A DNA stretch of 64,000 nucleotides, from the NCBI RefSeq assembly GCF_000255295.1, contig NC_017030.1, positions 1,612,001-1,676,000 of the forward strand, read 5' to 3'. Positions 35,474 to 45,448 of the stretch are shown here, piece after piece. This DNA is from Corallococcus coralloides DSM 2259. GTDB taxonomy: Bacteria; Myxococcota; Myxococcia; Myxococcales; Myxococcaceae. A program made the translations under genes and the position numbers. Under the pieces are notes generated by a model that had not been told where the DNA came from, ran no database searches, and worked only from the letters and a program-made list of their open reading frames with translations. Each line of letters opens with the position of its first letter. Position 1 is the stretch's first letter.

Positions 35474-36937
35474 ATGTCGTCGCTGACCGACCTGTCGATG
35501 CTGGAGCTGGCGGCGAAGCTGGCTTCGCGCGAGGTGTCCTCCGTGGACGCCACACGCGCGAGCCTCCAGCGCATCGCCCAGGTGGACCCGAAGGTGCGCG
35601 CCTTCCTGCGCGTGGACGAGGCCGGGGCGCTGAAGTCCGCCGAGGCCAGTGACGCGCGCCGCAAGGCGGGCAGCCCGCTGAGCGCGCTGGACGGCGTGCC
35701 CGTGGGCCTCAAGGACATCTTCCTCACGCAAGGGGTGGAGACCACCTGCGCCTCGCGCGTCCTGGAGGGCTTCGTCCCCCCCTATGACGCCACCGTGGTG
35801 CGCCTGCTGAAGGAAGCGGGCCTGCCGCTGTTGGGCAAGCTGAACATGGACGAGTTCGCCATGGGCTCGTCCAACGAGTCGAGCGCGTACTTCCCCACCC
35901 ACAACCCGTGGGACCTGACGCGCACGCCGGGCGGCTCGTCCGGTGGCTCGGCGGCGGCGGTGGCCGCGCGCGAGGTGTTCGGCGCGCTGGGCACGGACAC
36001 GGGCGGCTCCATCCGCCAGCCCGCGGCGCTCACCAACACCGTGGGGCTCAAGCCCACGTACGGGCGGGTGTCGCGCTACGGCGTCATCGCCTTCGCCTCA
36101 TCGTTGGATCAGCCGGGCCCCATGGCGCGCACGGTGGGGGACACCGCGGCGCTCTTCCAGCTCATCGCGCGGCATGATCCGCTCGACTCCACCTCCGCGG
36201 ACGTGGAGACGCCGGACTGCCTCACGGGGCTGGAGGACGGCGTGCGGGGCCTCAAACTGGGCGTGCCTCGCGAGTACTTCGCGGAAGGGATGGACCCGGA
36301 GGTGGCGGGCACGCTGCGCGCGTCGCTGGAGGAGCTGGAGAAGCTGGGCGCGACGCTGGTGGACGTGTCGCTGCCGCACACGAAGTACGCGCTGGCGACG
36401 TACTACCTGCTGGCCTCGTCCGAGGCGTCCAGCAACCTGGCCCGCTACGACGGCATCCGCTACGGGCAGCGGGCGAAGGACGCGCGCGGGCTCAAGGAGC
36501 TGTACACGCAGACGCGTGGGCAGGGCTTCGGCGCGGAGGTGAAGCGCCGCATCATGCTGGGCACCTACGCGCTGTCCGCCGGCTACTACGACGCGTACTA
36601 CCTGCGCGCGCAGAAGGTCCGCACGCTCATCCGCGAGGACTTCACGAAGGTGTTCCAGCAGGTGGACGCCATCGTGTCGCCCACGTCGCCGGTGCCGGCG
36701 TTCAAGCTGGGCGCGAAGGTGGACGACCCGCTGTCCATGTACCTGATGGACGTCTACACGCTGCCGTGCAACCTGGCGGGCCTGCCCGGCCTGTCCGTGC
36801 CGTGTGGCTTCACTCAAGGCGGGCTGCCCATTGGCATGCAGCTGTTGGGGCGCCCCTTCGACGAGGCCCGCCTGCTCCGCATCGCCCGCGCGTTCGAGCG
36901 CGAGCACGACTTCTTCCGCCGCGCCGCCCCCGTCTAG
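35474..36937 (+). CDS. gatA: Aspartyl/glutamyl-tRNA amidotransferase subunit A
   Basis: The 487-residue glutaminase subunit, which releases ammonia from glutamine or asparagine and channels it to GatB. The amidase-signature triad is complete: Lys80 in GVPVGLKD, cis-Ser155 in [10 protein letters not shown] and nucleophile Ser179 in [10 protein letters not shown]. The C-terminal [14 protein letters not shown] is typical. The ribosome-binding GGAG overlaps the end of gatC. gatB follows after 27 nt. The presence of GatCAB implies that this organism makes at least one of Gln-tRNA or Asn-tRNA indirectly. Confidence 0.97.
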   Translation: MSSLTDLSMLELAAKLASREVSSVDATRASLQRIAQVDPKVRAFLRVDEAGALKSAEASDARRKAGSPLSALDGVPVGLKDIFLTQGVETTCASRVLEGFVPPYDATVVRLLKEAGLPLLGKLNMDEFAMGSSNESSAYFPTHNPWDLTRTPGGSSGGSAAAVAAREVFGALGTDTGGSIRQPAALTNTVGLKPTYGRVSRYGVIAFASSLDQPGPMARTVGDTAALFQLIARHDPLDSTSADVETPDCLTGLEDGVRGLKLGVPREYFAEGMDPEVAGTLRASLEELEKLGATLVDVSLPHTKYALATYYLLASSEASSNLARYDGIRYGQRAKDARGLKELYTQTRGQGFGAEVKRRIMLGTYALSAGYYDAYYLRAQKVRTLIREDFTKVFQQVDAIVSPTSPVPAFKLGAKVDDPLSMYLMDVYTLPCNLAGLPGLSVPCGFTQGGLPIGMQLLGRPFDEARLLRIARAFEREHDFFRRAAPV

Positions 36938-36964
36938 CGGGCGCGACACAAGGGTGACACCGCC

Positions 36965-38410
<1,446 letters not shown>

Positions 38411-38419
38411 GGCGCTCGC

Positions 38420-38755
38420 GTGGGTCGGCTCCTGACGGTGGATGGCGTCTCGTACCGCTGGAGCCTCCAGGGGCAGCGGGACGCTCCGGAAGGAACGGCT
38501 TGGCGGCTGCTCACGGTCGTGTGGGCCGAGGCCACTCGTCAGGCGCTGCACATCCGCGTCCGCCACGATGACCCGTGGCTCCACGTGGGCGACCGCGACA
38601 AGTCCGGACTCGTGATGCGCAGCGTGGGGCCCGGCCTGGTGGCACGGGTCATCGCGATGGCGCGGGCCTTGGGGTGGACGCCGGAGGAGCGTGGCCCCAC
38701 TCTCGAGTTCGTCCTGGAGGACGACGCGCGGCTCGTGCCCCTGAAGGAAGGCTAG
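38420..38755 (+). CDS. Small uncharacterised protein downstream of gatB
   Basis: A protein of 111 residues, GTG start, 9 nt after the gatB stop. Not recognised. It begins RLLTVDGVSYRWSLQGQRD and is beta-rich in its first half, with a helical GPGLVARVIAMARALGW near the end. There is no signal peptide, membrane span or cysteine. Its position suggests co-transcription with gatCAB. The stop overlaps the convergent nitrilase-type gene by 4 nt, so at least the 3' boundary is set by a real neighbour. Confidence 0.6.
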   Translation: MGRLLTVDGVSYRWSLQGQRDAPEGTAWRLLTVVWAEATRQALHIRVRHDDPWLHVGDRDKSGLVMRSVGPGLVARVIAMARALGWTPEERGPTLEFVLEDDARLVPLKEG

Positions 38756-39789
38756 CGGGGCACGGTGACGTGGAGCACGTCCTCGCCGCGCGGATCCGCG
38801 GACTGGGCGAGCACGTGCACGTCGTCCGGCCCCCGGCGCTCCAGGATGAGCGAGGGCGCTTCGAACGTGTTGTCGAAGAAGCCGCCGGTGAGCTGCGGGT
38901 TCACCGCGTAGCGCACGCGCTTCAGGGTGCGCAGCTGCGTGAAGAGGCCCTCGTTGAACCACTGCTCGCTGCGCAGCTGCGTCTCGCCGGGCGCGTTGAA
39001 GGCCCAGGGCGCGTCCCAGCTCCAGGCGTTGGCGGAGGGCTGCGCGAGCACCTCCACGCCCAGCGCGTCCAGGTACTGCGCGCAGGGCACGAAGTAGGGC
39101 TCGCCGGACGTGTGGGGTTCGCGGAAACCGTCGTAGCAGATGAGCGTCCCCAGCTTCCCGAAAGGCGTGTCCAGCACGGGCAGGTCCTCCGGACGGCCCG
39201 GGCTCAGGTGCAGCACGTCCTCCTGCGTGGGCACCAGGTTCACCTTGCGCGTGACGGCCACGCAGTGCCCGTCCGGTGAGAACGTGTAGCTGGTGTTGAA
39301 GGTGCGCGCGCCCGCGGGCTCGTACTCGGGGGTGTCCGGGCCCAGGCGGTTCGTGGGCAAGAGCGCGCTGCCGGCCACCACCCACAGGCCGAAGTCGCGC
39401 GCGATGCCGGAGAAGGTCTCGTACATGGCGCGGTGAACGCGCGGCGCCACCGTGGCGTAGAGGCACTCCTCCAGCGTCGGTGGATGGAAGGCGCTCCACG
39501 TGCGGAGCATGCCCCGCCACTCCGCGAGCGCCACGCGCGTCAGGGCACCGTTCGTCGTCTTGCGGCGGCGCACGCGCGACAGGTGCCCCATCAGTCCCAG
39601 CGCCGCGCCCACCATCTCCGGCCAGACGGCGAGCGCCGGGTTCAACGGCCGGCCCGAAGCATCCCGGGGGCGCAGTGCGTCCACGCGGGCCGCGAGCGCC
39701 CGGTGGTGCGAGGCGAACGTCTCCTGGGAGGCATGGTCATCGAGCGTGACACGCGGCTGGATGGCGAACAGGTCGAGGGAGGGGGTCAC
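38752..39789 (-). CDS. Carbon-nitrogen hydrolase (nitrilase superfamily)
   Basis: Hydrolyses a non-peptide C-N bond (amide or nitrile) of unknown substrate. The Glu-Lys-Cys triad is visible: Glu in LAVWPEMVGAA, Lys in AVTRKVNLVPTQED and nucleophile Cys in GTLICYDGFREP. The spacing between the first two is longer than in simple amidases because of a helical insert (residues ~70-130). GTG 39789 (protein start TPSLDLFAIQP) gives the usual first beta-strand. The frame is open to a GTG at 39834, so the start is uncertain. It is divergent from the next gene, about 100 nt apart. Confidence 0.85.
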   Translation of the reverse strand: MTPSLDLFAIQPRVTLDDHASQETFASHHRALAARVDALRPRDASGRPLNPALAVWPEMVGAALGLMGHLSRVRRRKTTNGALTRVALAEWRGMLRTWSAFHPPTLEECLYATVAPRVHRAMYETFSGIARDFGLWVVAGSALLPTNRLGPDTPEYEPAGARTFNTSYTFSPDGHCVAVTRKVNLVPTQEDVLHLSPGRPEDLPVLDTPFGKLGTLICYDGFREPHTSGEPYFVPCAQYLDALGVEVLAQPSANAWSWDAPWAFNAPGETQLRSEQWFNEGLFTQLRTLKRVRYAVNPQLTGGFFDNTFEAPSLILERRGPDDVHVLAQSADPRGEDVLHVTVPR

Positions 39790-39892
39790 GGTGCCGCGAG
39801 GATGGCAGCCACCCCCATGCCGCGCGAGCCTCACGGCGATGGACCGTCAGGTTCCGGGAGTACCACCGTCGAGGCCGTGCCCGGAGGCAGTG

Positions 39893-40846
39893 ATGCGCAT
39901 GAAGAGGACACTCCACGTCGAAGTGCACCCGTTCGTCGACGCGGCGGAGGCGCTCGCGGGACGGAAGGCGAAGGCCCTGGGCGTGGCACCCGACAACACC
40001 GTGTGGTGGCTCGCGGACGCGGGAGGCGAGGGTGACGAGGTCCTCCACTTCGCGGACGCCTGGGACACCTGGGAGCGGTTCATGCTGCCTCGCGGTGCAC
40101 CGGACTTCGACTTCGTCCAGCCGCTTCCTGATGGCGAGGTGCTGCTGGTGAACGGGCGTAGCCGTTACCGCTCGGAGACGGGATACGAGCGCAACGCCCA
40201 CGTCTACTCGCCCGAAGGCACGTTGCTGCGGGAGCTGACCCTGGGGGACGGCATCGAGGACGTGCAGGCGACGTCCGATGGCCAGGTCTGGGTCAGCTAC
40301 TTCGACCAAGGCGTCATCGGCGCCCTGGGCAGAGGGGGCGACACTTCAGGGCCTTCAGGGCGGGCCCTGGGCTCCGAGGGCCTGGAGCGCTTCGATGCGC
40401 TGGGGCAGCGGCAGGAGAGCGGTGTGTCGATGGCGCTCGGCCTGGGGCAGTACATCCTGGACTGCTACGCGCTCAACGTCGCTTCGGAGCGGGAGACCTG
40501 GTTCTACAGCTACTCGGACTTCCCGCTCGTGCGCATGCGGCCCGGGCAGCCCTCCACGGTCTGGTCCTCCCCGGTGCATGGCGCGCGCGCCATCGCCGTC
40601 AATGACACGCACGTGTTGTTCGGGGGCAGCTACGACGACAAGCCCCTGCTCCAGCTCTACCGGCTGGACTCCCGGGGCGAGCAGCGCCTGGCTCCGCTGA
40701 CCCGTGTCGTCCTCACGGACGAGACGGGCCGAGCGTGGCAGCCCTCGTGGCTCAAGGGCCGGGGACCCTGGCTCCACGGCGCGGAAGGGACTCGCCACTT
40801 CCGCGTGCACCTGGAGGAGTTGCTCGCCCGCGCGGGGGCTACTTGA
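39893..40846 (+). CDS. Uncharacterised beta-propeller-like protein
   Basis: A soluble protein of 317 residues. Several repeats of a strand-rich unit such as VQPLPDGEVLLVNGRSRY, VQATSDGQVWVSYFDQG and AIAVNDTHVLFGGSYDD resemble blades of a beta-propeller, each with a xxDGxVWV-like inner strand. No catalytic residues were recognised. ATG 39893 has GGAGG 6 nt upstream; the open frame to 39500 is the complement of the nitrilase gene and is not coding. The last 8 nt overlap the convergent oxygenase gene. Confidence 0.7.
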   Translation: MRMKRTLHVEVHPFVDAAEALAGRKAKALGVAPDNTVWWLADAGGEGDEVLHFADAWDTWERFMLPRGAPDFDFVQPLPDGEVLLVNGRSRYRSETGYERNAHVYSPEGTLLRELTLGDGIEDVQATSDGQVWVSYFDQGVIGALGRGGDTSGPSGRALGSEGLERFDALGQRQESGVSMALGLGQYILDCYALNVASERETWFYSYSDFPLVRMRPGQPSTVWSSPVHGARAIAVNDTHVLFGGSYDDKPLLQLYRLDSRGEQRLAPLTRVVLTDETGRAWQPSWLKGRGPWLHGAEGTRHFRVHLEELLARAGAT

Positions 40847-41801
40847 GGAAGCCCAGCTCGCGCAGGCGCTGCTTGAGGAACGCGTCCGCGGTGATGGGCG
40901 GGTGGCGCGCGGGGTTGTCCGGCGTCTCCGTCTGCGGCAGCGGCTTCAGGATGCAGTCGGAGAACGGGTGCACGAAGAAGGGCATCGAGTAGCGCACGGT
41001 GTCCTGCTCCGTGCTGGGCGGGTTCACCACCCGGTGCGTCGTGGACGGGATGACGCCGTTCATCACCCGGCTGAGCATGTCGCCCGAGTCCACGACAATC
41101 TGGCCGCGCAGCGTGTCCACCGGGATCCATTCGCCGTCGCGCGTGAGCAGCTCCAGGCCGCCGGCCGTGCCCTCGCACAGGAGCGTGATGAAGTTGATGT
41201 CCTCATGCTCCGCGGCGCGCACCGCGCCCGGGATGAAGCGGTCCTTCAGCGGCGGGTAGTGGATGAGCCGCAGCACGGAGTTGCCGTCCACCGTCATGTC
41301 GCTGAACGTGTTGCGCGCGATGCCCAGGTAGTCCGCCAGCGCCTGGAGCATCACCGTCGCCGCGTCGTCCAGCTCCCGGTAGAGCGTCAGCGTGTGCTCA
41401 CGGAAGGTGGGCACCTCCTCCGGCCAGACGTTGGGGCCGTAGTCGTCGCGGTACGGGTGGCCCTCGGGCAATTCGCGGCCCACGTGCCAGAACTCCTTCA
41501 GGTCCCCCACCTTGCGGTTCTTCGCGTGCTCCTGGCCAAACGCCATGAAGCCCCGCTGCCCCGGACGCTCCGGCACCGCGTAGCGCGTCTTGGTGGACTC
41601 CGGCAGCTGGAAGAAGCGCTCCACGTCCGCGTACGTGCGGCGGATGAGCGCGTCCTCGACGCCGTGGCCCTCCACGGTCACGAAGCCGAACTCCTTGAGC
41701 GCGTCGCCAAACACCTGGACGAAGCGGGCCCGCTCCTCGGGAGTGCCGGAGCGGTAGTGGGACAGGTTCACGGTGGGGATGCGTCGGGCCGAGCGGGACA
41801 T
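40839..41801 (-). CDS. 2-oxoglutarate/Fe(II) oxygenase, isopenicillin N synthase-like
   Basis: A non-haem iron oxygenase of 320 residues. The DIOX_N part starts RRIPTVNLSHYRSG with EFGFVTVEGHGV. Iron ligands are His and Asp in AAEHEDINFITLL and the distal His in STTHRVVNP. The 2-oxoglutarate Arg is in RYSMPFFVHP (R-x-S). The set is complete, so it should be active; the substrate is unknown. In bacteria such proteins act in amino-acid, hormone-like or secondary metabolism. It is a single gene, divergent from the kinase. Confidence 0.88.
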   Translation of the reverse strand: MSRSARRIPTVNLSHYRSGTPEERARFVQVFGDALKEFGFVTVEGHGVEDALIRRTYADVERFFQLPESTKTRYAVPERPGQRGFMAFGQEHAKNRKVGDLKEFWHVGRELPEGHPYRDDYGPNVWPEEVPTFREHTLTLYRELDDAATVMLQALADYLGIARNTFSDMTVDGNSVLRLIHYPPLKDRFIPGAVRAAEHEDINFITLLCEGTAGGLELLTRDGEWIPVDTLRGQIVVDSGDMLSRVMNGVIPSTTHRVVNPPSTEQDTVRYSMPFFVHPFSDCILKPLPQTETPDNPARHPPITADAFLKQRLRELGFLK

Positions 41802-41977
41802 GCGCGCATCCTATCCGCGTGACACCTTCCTGACACGCCGCAGTCCTCCGCCCAACCGTCACCCCGGCCCGTGGGCGGGGTGCCCTCCTCACTTTGCGAC
41901 ACCCACCCTTGGCGGCAGTGGATGCCGGGCTTCCGGGATGTGCAGATTGGGCAGGGAATAGGCCAGGGGGGCGCGGT

Positions 41978-44017
41978 ATGGCCGAAGTCGCGAGGAACGA
42001 GCGCACGTGCACAGCGTGCGGGCGGGGACATGGCGAGGGGACGTCGTGCGACACGCTCGTCCGGGAGGCGGGGGGCGGCCGGGGCAAGGCCGTGGAGCCG
42101 CCGGCCGCCGTGGCCGTGGCGGACGAGGTGGACCCGCTGGTGGGGACCCAGATGGGCAGCTTCCGGCTGGTGCGCCGCGTGGGCCGGGGCGGGATGGGGT
42201 CCGTCTACCTGGCCGAGCACGTGTCCATTGGCAGCCGCGTGGCGGTGAAGGTGCTCCACGAACACCTGACGCGCTACCCGGAGCTGGTGCAGCGCTTCCA
42301 CGCCGAGGCCCGGGCGGTGAACCTCATCGGGCACGAGAACATCGTCAGCATCTTCGACCTCAACGCCACGGCGCCCCGGCCGTACCTCATCATGGAGTTC
42401 CTGGAGGGGGCGCCCCTGTCGGCGTGGGTGGGGACGCCCATGTCCGCCGGGGCGGTGGTGCCCATGCTGATGCAGGTGTGTGACGCGCTGCATGCGGCGC
42501 ACGCGCGGGGCATCGTCCACCGCGACCTGAAGCCGGACAACATCTTCCTGGTGAAGCGCGGGCGGGGGATGCCGTTCGTGAAGGTGCTCGACTTCGGCAT
42601 CGCGAAGCTGGTGGACGCGAGCATGCCGGAGACGGTGGCGGGCATCATCGTGGGCACGCCGGAGTACATGGCCCCGGAGCAGTCCCTGAGCCGGCGCCTG
42701 GATGGCCGCGCGGACCTGTACGCGGTGGGCGTCATCGCCTACCAGCTGCTCACCGGACGGCTGCCCTTTCCCGACGAGGGGCTCACCGCCCAGCTCGTGG
42801 CGCACCAGACGCGCACGCCTCCGGCCCCGCGCTCCATCTGCCCTTCGGTGCCGGCCGCGCTGGAGGCGGTGGTGCTGCGCGCGCTGGCGAAGACGCCGGA
42901 GGAACGCTTCCCCCACGCGCTCGCCCTCAGGGCCGCGCTGGAGCAGGCCCTCGCCACGCGGCCCCCGTCGCCGCGCGCGGCCGTGGGCGGTCCCCGTCCC
43001 GTTCAGGGAGGGGCCTCCCCAGGGACTCCCGTCACCGGGCCCCGGCGCACCCCGCCGCTGGCCCCGCCGGGCGCGTCCGGGGGGAAGACGCTCCCGTTGC
43101 CCGTGCAGGTGGTGCTGCAGCCGGGAGCCCAGCCCCGGGCCTTCACGGGGTCGGACCTGTCGCGCGGGGGCGTGTTCCTGCACGCGACGGGGGAGCTGCC
43201 TCCGCTGTTCGCCCAGGTCCAGGTGGTGCTGCCGCTGTCCACGGGGCCGCTGTCCGTCACGTGCGAGGTGGTGCGCCACGTCTCGCCCGAGCAGGCCCAG
43301 GCCTGGAGCATGCGCCCGGGCTTCGGCGTGCAGTTCGTCGCGCCGTCCGCCGCGCTGAAGGCCCGCGTGGAGCAGCACCTCGCGAGCGCCACGGCCTCTC
43401 CGCTCCCCGCGCCCCGGGAGCTCCCGGACGACGCCGAGGCCGAGCGCGTCCTGGCGATGTGGCGCGGACAGCTGGCGGGGGAGGGCACGCACTATGCGGT
43501 GCTGGGGCTTTCACCGGACGTGGAGCTGGAGTCCGCACGGGAGCGGGCGCGCGAGCTGTGGGGAGCCCTGTCCGCGCTGCGGCAGCGGCCCCTGTCGCGC
43601 GGGCAGCGCTCGCGCCTGGAGTCCATGCTGATCCGCGTGAGGGACGCGGGCGACACCCTGGGGGTGCCGCTGCGCCGGGCCCGCTACGACGCCCGGCTGG
43701 GCAATGCCCGGGGCGTGGCGCGGTGCCTGGAGGCGGGCCTCACCGCGGTCCAGGCGGACGCCCTTCGCCGTGAGTACCTGGCGGAGCAGCCCCGGGCGGT
43801 GGGCACCGCGCGGGTGCACTTCCTCACCGGCAACGCGCTGGAGCGCGACGGCCAGCTGCAGCGGGCCCTGGAGTCCTACGAGCGGGGCCTGGAGCTGGAC
43901 CCCCTGGAATGGGAGTACCACCAGCGCCGCCGGGTGGTGGACCGGGCGCTGGGCGCGCGCCTGTCGGGGGTCCGAAATGAAAGAGCCCGATTCCCTGGGG
44001 AGGGAACCGGGCCCTGA
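41978..44017 (+). CDS. Ser/Thr protein kinase with PilZ-like, J-like and TPR regions
   Basis: A protein of 679 residues. A short N-terminal C-x2-C ... C segment (TCTACGRGHGEGTSC) precedes the Hanks-type kinase: Gly loop GRGGMGSVYLA (~68-78), Lys ~90 in VAVKVL, HRDLKPDN with catalytic Asp183, and DFG at ~205. Residues ~368-470 are PilZ-like (GSDLSRGGVFLHATGELP); the RxxxR half of the c-di-GMP motif is not evident. Residues ~506-588 are J-like without HPD (YAVLGLSPDVELESAR). A TPR unit (ALESYERGLELDPL) ends the protein. No membrane span was found, so it is cytoplasmic. ATG 41978 follows AGGGGGG. Confidence 0.88.
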   Translation: MAEVARNERTCTACGRGHGEGTSCDTLVREAGGGRGKAVEPPAAVAVADEVDPLVGTQMGSFRLVRRVGRGGMGSVYLAEHVSIGSRVAVKVLHEHLTRYPELVQRFHAEARAVNLIGHENIVSIFDLNATAPRPYLIMEFLEGAPLSAWVGTPMSAGAVVPMLMQVCDALHAAHARGIVHRDLKPDNIFLVKRGRGMPFVKVLDFGIAKLVDASMPETVAGIIVGTPEYMAPEQSLSRRLDGRADLYAVGVIAYQLLTGRLPFPDEGLTAQLVAHQTRTPPAPRSICPSVPAALEAVVLRALAKTPEERFPHALALRAALEQALATRPPSPRAAVGGPRPVQGGASPGTPVTGPRRTPPLAPPGASGGKTLPLPVQVVLQPGAQPRAFTGSDLSRGGVFLHATGELPPLFAQVQVVLPLSTGPLSVTCEVVRHVSPEQAQAWSMRPGFGVQFVAPSAALKARVEQHLASATASPLPAPRELPDDAEAERVLAMWRGQLAGEGTHYAVLGLSPDVELESARERARELWGALSALRQRPLSRGQRSRLESMLIRVRDAGDTLGVPLRRARYDARLGNARGVARCLEAGLTAVQADALRREYLAEQPRAVGTARVHFLTGNALERDGQLQRALESYERGLELDPLEWEYHQRRRVVDRALGARLSGVRNERARFPGEGTGP

Positions 44018-44022
44018 CCGTG

Positions 44023-44044
44023 CTTCCGGCGATTCAGCCGGAAG
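44023..44044. terminator. Bidirectional hairpin between convergent genes
   Basis: CTTCCGGC (44023-44030) and GCCGGAAG (44037-44044) form a perfect 8-bp stem with loop GATTCA. It sits 5 nt after the kinase stop and 6 nt beyond the stop of the opposing lipoprotein gene (44051). There is no T run on either strand. Confidence 0.45.
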
Positions 44045-44050
44045 AGGTGA

Positions 44051-44410
44051 CTACTCGCCGATGCAGGCCGCGCTCACGCCATCGAGCTTGGCGTCGCACT
44101 TCGAGAGACGCTCCGCGAACGCCAGCTGCTCGGTCTGGGTCTTGTCGTTGCAGCCCTTGACGTCGTTCATGCAGTCCACGAACGCGTCCAGCTTGTCCTT
44201 GTCCGAGTCGCTGCAGGCGTCGAGCGACTCCTTGCAGGACTCGATGTCCTCGTCCGTCGGCTGCTGGAAGCCGGTCGTGGGCAGACCACACTCCTCGGCC
44301 TTGTCGATCAGGTTCTCAAACGCGTCCGCGGTGTCGTCGCAAACGTTGCCGCCGCAAGCGGTGAGCGTGAGCGAAGCCATGGCGGCCAGACCGAACAGGA
44401 TCTTCTTCAT
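44051..44410 (-). CDS. Small cysteine-rich lipoprotein
   Basis: A protein of 119 residues. Signal MKKILFGLAAMASLTLTAC gives a clear lipobox LTAC, lipid-modified at Cys19. The mature domain has eight further cysteines regularly spaced through acidic helices (CDD, ECG, SCK, ACS, DCM, GCN, KCD, ACI), enough for four disulfides. It is probably an exported helical bundle of unknown function; similar short lipoproteins are frequent in myxobacteria. ATG 44410 has GGGGGAG 8 nt upstream; the frame open to 44467 would put charged residues before the signal. Confidence 0.8.
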   Translation of the reverse strand: MKKILFGLAAMASLTLTACGGNVCDDTADAFENLIDKAEECGLPTTGFQQPTDEDIESCKESLDACSDSDKDKLDAFVDCMNDVKGCNDKTQTEQLAFAERLSKCDAKLDGVSAACIGE

Positions 44411-44567
44411 GATGGTTCTCCCCCTCAGGGATGAGGTACAGGTACAGGTGGAAAGCAAGCGGCGCACATCCTAGCGAGCGCCCGGTTGCGGTCCAGTCGA
44501 CTTTATTCCGGGAATTCTATTCAAAAGCAAATAGGGTGGCTAGGGGCGGGCTGATCCGCCAACTGCC

Positions 44568-44596
44568 TTGACTCCCCCCCGGGATTCTCGTAAGTC
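44568..44596 (+). promoter_or_regulatory. Putative rplU-rpmA promoter
   Basis: TTGACT (44568-44573), 17 nt that include a run of seven C, then TAAGTC (44591-44596). The -35 is good and the -10 poor, as is common in high-G+C genomes. It would give a leader of about 85 nt before rplU. Confidence 0.42.
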
Positions 44597-44653
44597 CCGC
44601 CGTCTTTTAGCGCGCCGGCCGGTCCTCCGTCCGAAATGCGCGTTGGATTCCAT

Positions 44654-44668
44654 GGGTTGAACCAACCC
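44654..44668 (+). promoter_or_regulatory. Hairpin in the rplU leader
   Basis: GGGTTG (44654-44659), AAC and CAACCC (44663-44668) make a perfect 6-bp hairpin 21 nt upstream of the rplU ATG. Ribosomal-protein leaders often hold autoregulatory structures, and a hairpin in front of L21 genes is known in Firmicutes. Whether this one is regulatory is speculation. Confidence 0.35.
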
Positions 44669-44689
44669 GAAGCTGACAGGGGTTCGACG

Positions 44690-44998
44690 ATGTACGCAGT
44701 CATTCGCACGGGCGGAAAGCAGTACCGCGTCGCCGAGGGCGACGTTGTCCGGATCGAGAAGATCGCCGGTGACATCGGCGCTGAGGTCTCGTTCACCGAG
44801 GTCCTCCTGCTGGGCGGCTCTGAGAGCCCGAAGGTGGGCCAGCCGACGGTGGCGGGCGCGAAGGTCGTGGGCAAGGTGCTGGCGCAGGACAAGCACCGCC
44901 GCGTCCTGCACTTCCGGAAGGAGAAGGAAGGCTGGACCCGTCGCCGTGGCCACCGCCAGCCGTACACCGAGGTGAAGGTCACCTCGATCTCCGGCTAG
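44690..44998 (+). CDS. rplU: 50S ribosomal protein L21
   Basis: A 102-residue large-subunit protein binding 23S rRNA near L20. It has the standard sequence: [18 protein letters not shown] at the start, [19 protein letters not shown], and the basic C-terminal [20 protein letters not shown]. The ATG at 44690 follows AGGGG; the open frame from 44636 is not used. First gene of rplU-rpmA-obgE, an order conserved across many bacteria. Confidence 0.98.
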   Translation: MYAVIRTGGKQYRVAEGDVVRIEKIAGDIGAEVSFTEVLLLGGSESPKVGQPTVAGAKVVGKVLAQDKHRRVLHFRKEKEGWTRRRGHRQPYTEVKVTSISG

Positions 44999-45044
44999 TC
45001 GCTTTTCCGGGCATTCCCCACACGAACTTCAAGGAGCAGGTGTC

Positions 45045-45320
45045 ATGGCCCATAAAAAAGGTCAGGGTTCTTCGCGCAACGGGCGTGATTCCAACCCGCA
45101 GTACCGTGGCGTGAAGGTGTACGGCGGTGAGACCATCACGGCGGGCAGCATCCTCGTCCGTCAGGTCGGCACGGTCATCCACCCGGGCACGAACGTGAAG
45201 CTCGGTCGCGACTTCACCCTCTTCTCGACCGTGGACGGCGTGGTGAAGTACGAGCGCCTCGGCCGCGACAAGAAGAAGGTGTCCGTGTACCCGGCCGCCG
45301 CCGAGCAGGCGAGCGCCTAG
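45045..45320 (+). CDS. rpmA: 50S ribosomal protein L27
   Basis: A 91-residue large-subunit protein whose N-terminus reaches the peptidyl-transferase centre. [20 protein letters not shown] is typical; no N-terminal cleavage extension of the Firmicute type is present. It continues with [18 protein letters not shown]. It starts 46 nt after rplU behind AAGGAG. Short hairpins (45330-45343 and 45382-45394) lie in the 128 nt before obgE. Confidence 0.98.
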   Translation: MAHKKGQGSSRNGRDSNPQYRGVKVYGGETITAGSILVRQVGTVIHPGTNVKLGRDFTLFSTVDGVVKYERLGRDKKKVSVYPAAAEQASA

Positions 45321-45448
45321 TCAGTGGCTCCGGGGCAACCCGGGGCACGGCTTACCGAGCGGGTCGTTCCCGGTCCTTCCGTTCCCGTTGGGAATGGGCG
45401 GATGCGAGGACGGCCCGCTTTGTGTTTTTCCAGGAGGGCGTTCGCCCC

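Noticed and set aside
41802-41977. Short reading frames in the oxygenase-kinase gap
   Set aside because: They lack ribosome-binding sites and have G+C-shadow composition; the gap most likely holds the two divergent promoters.
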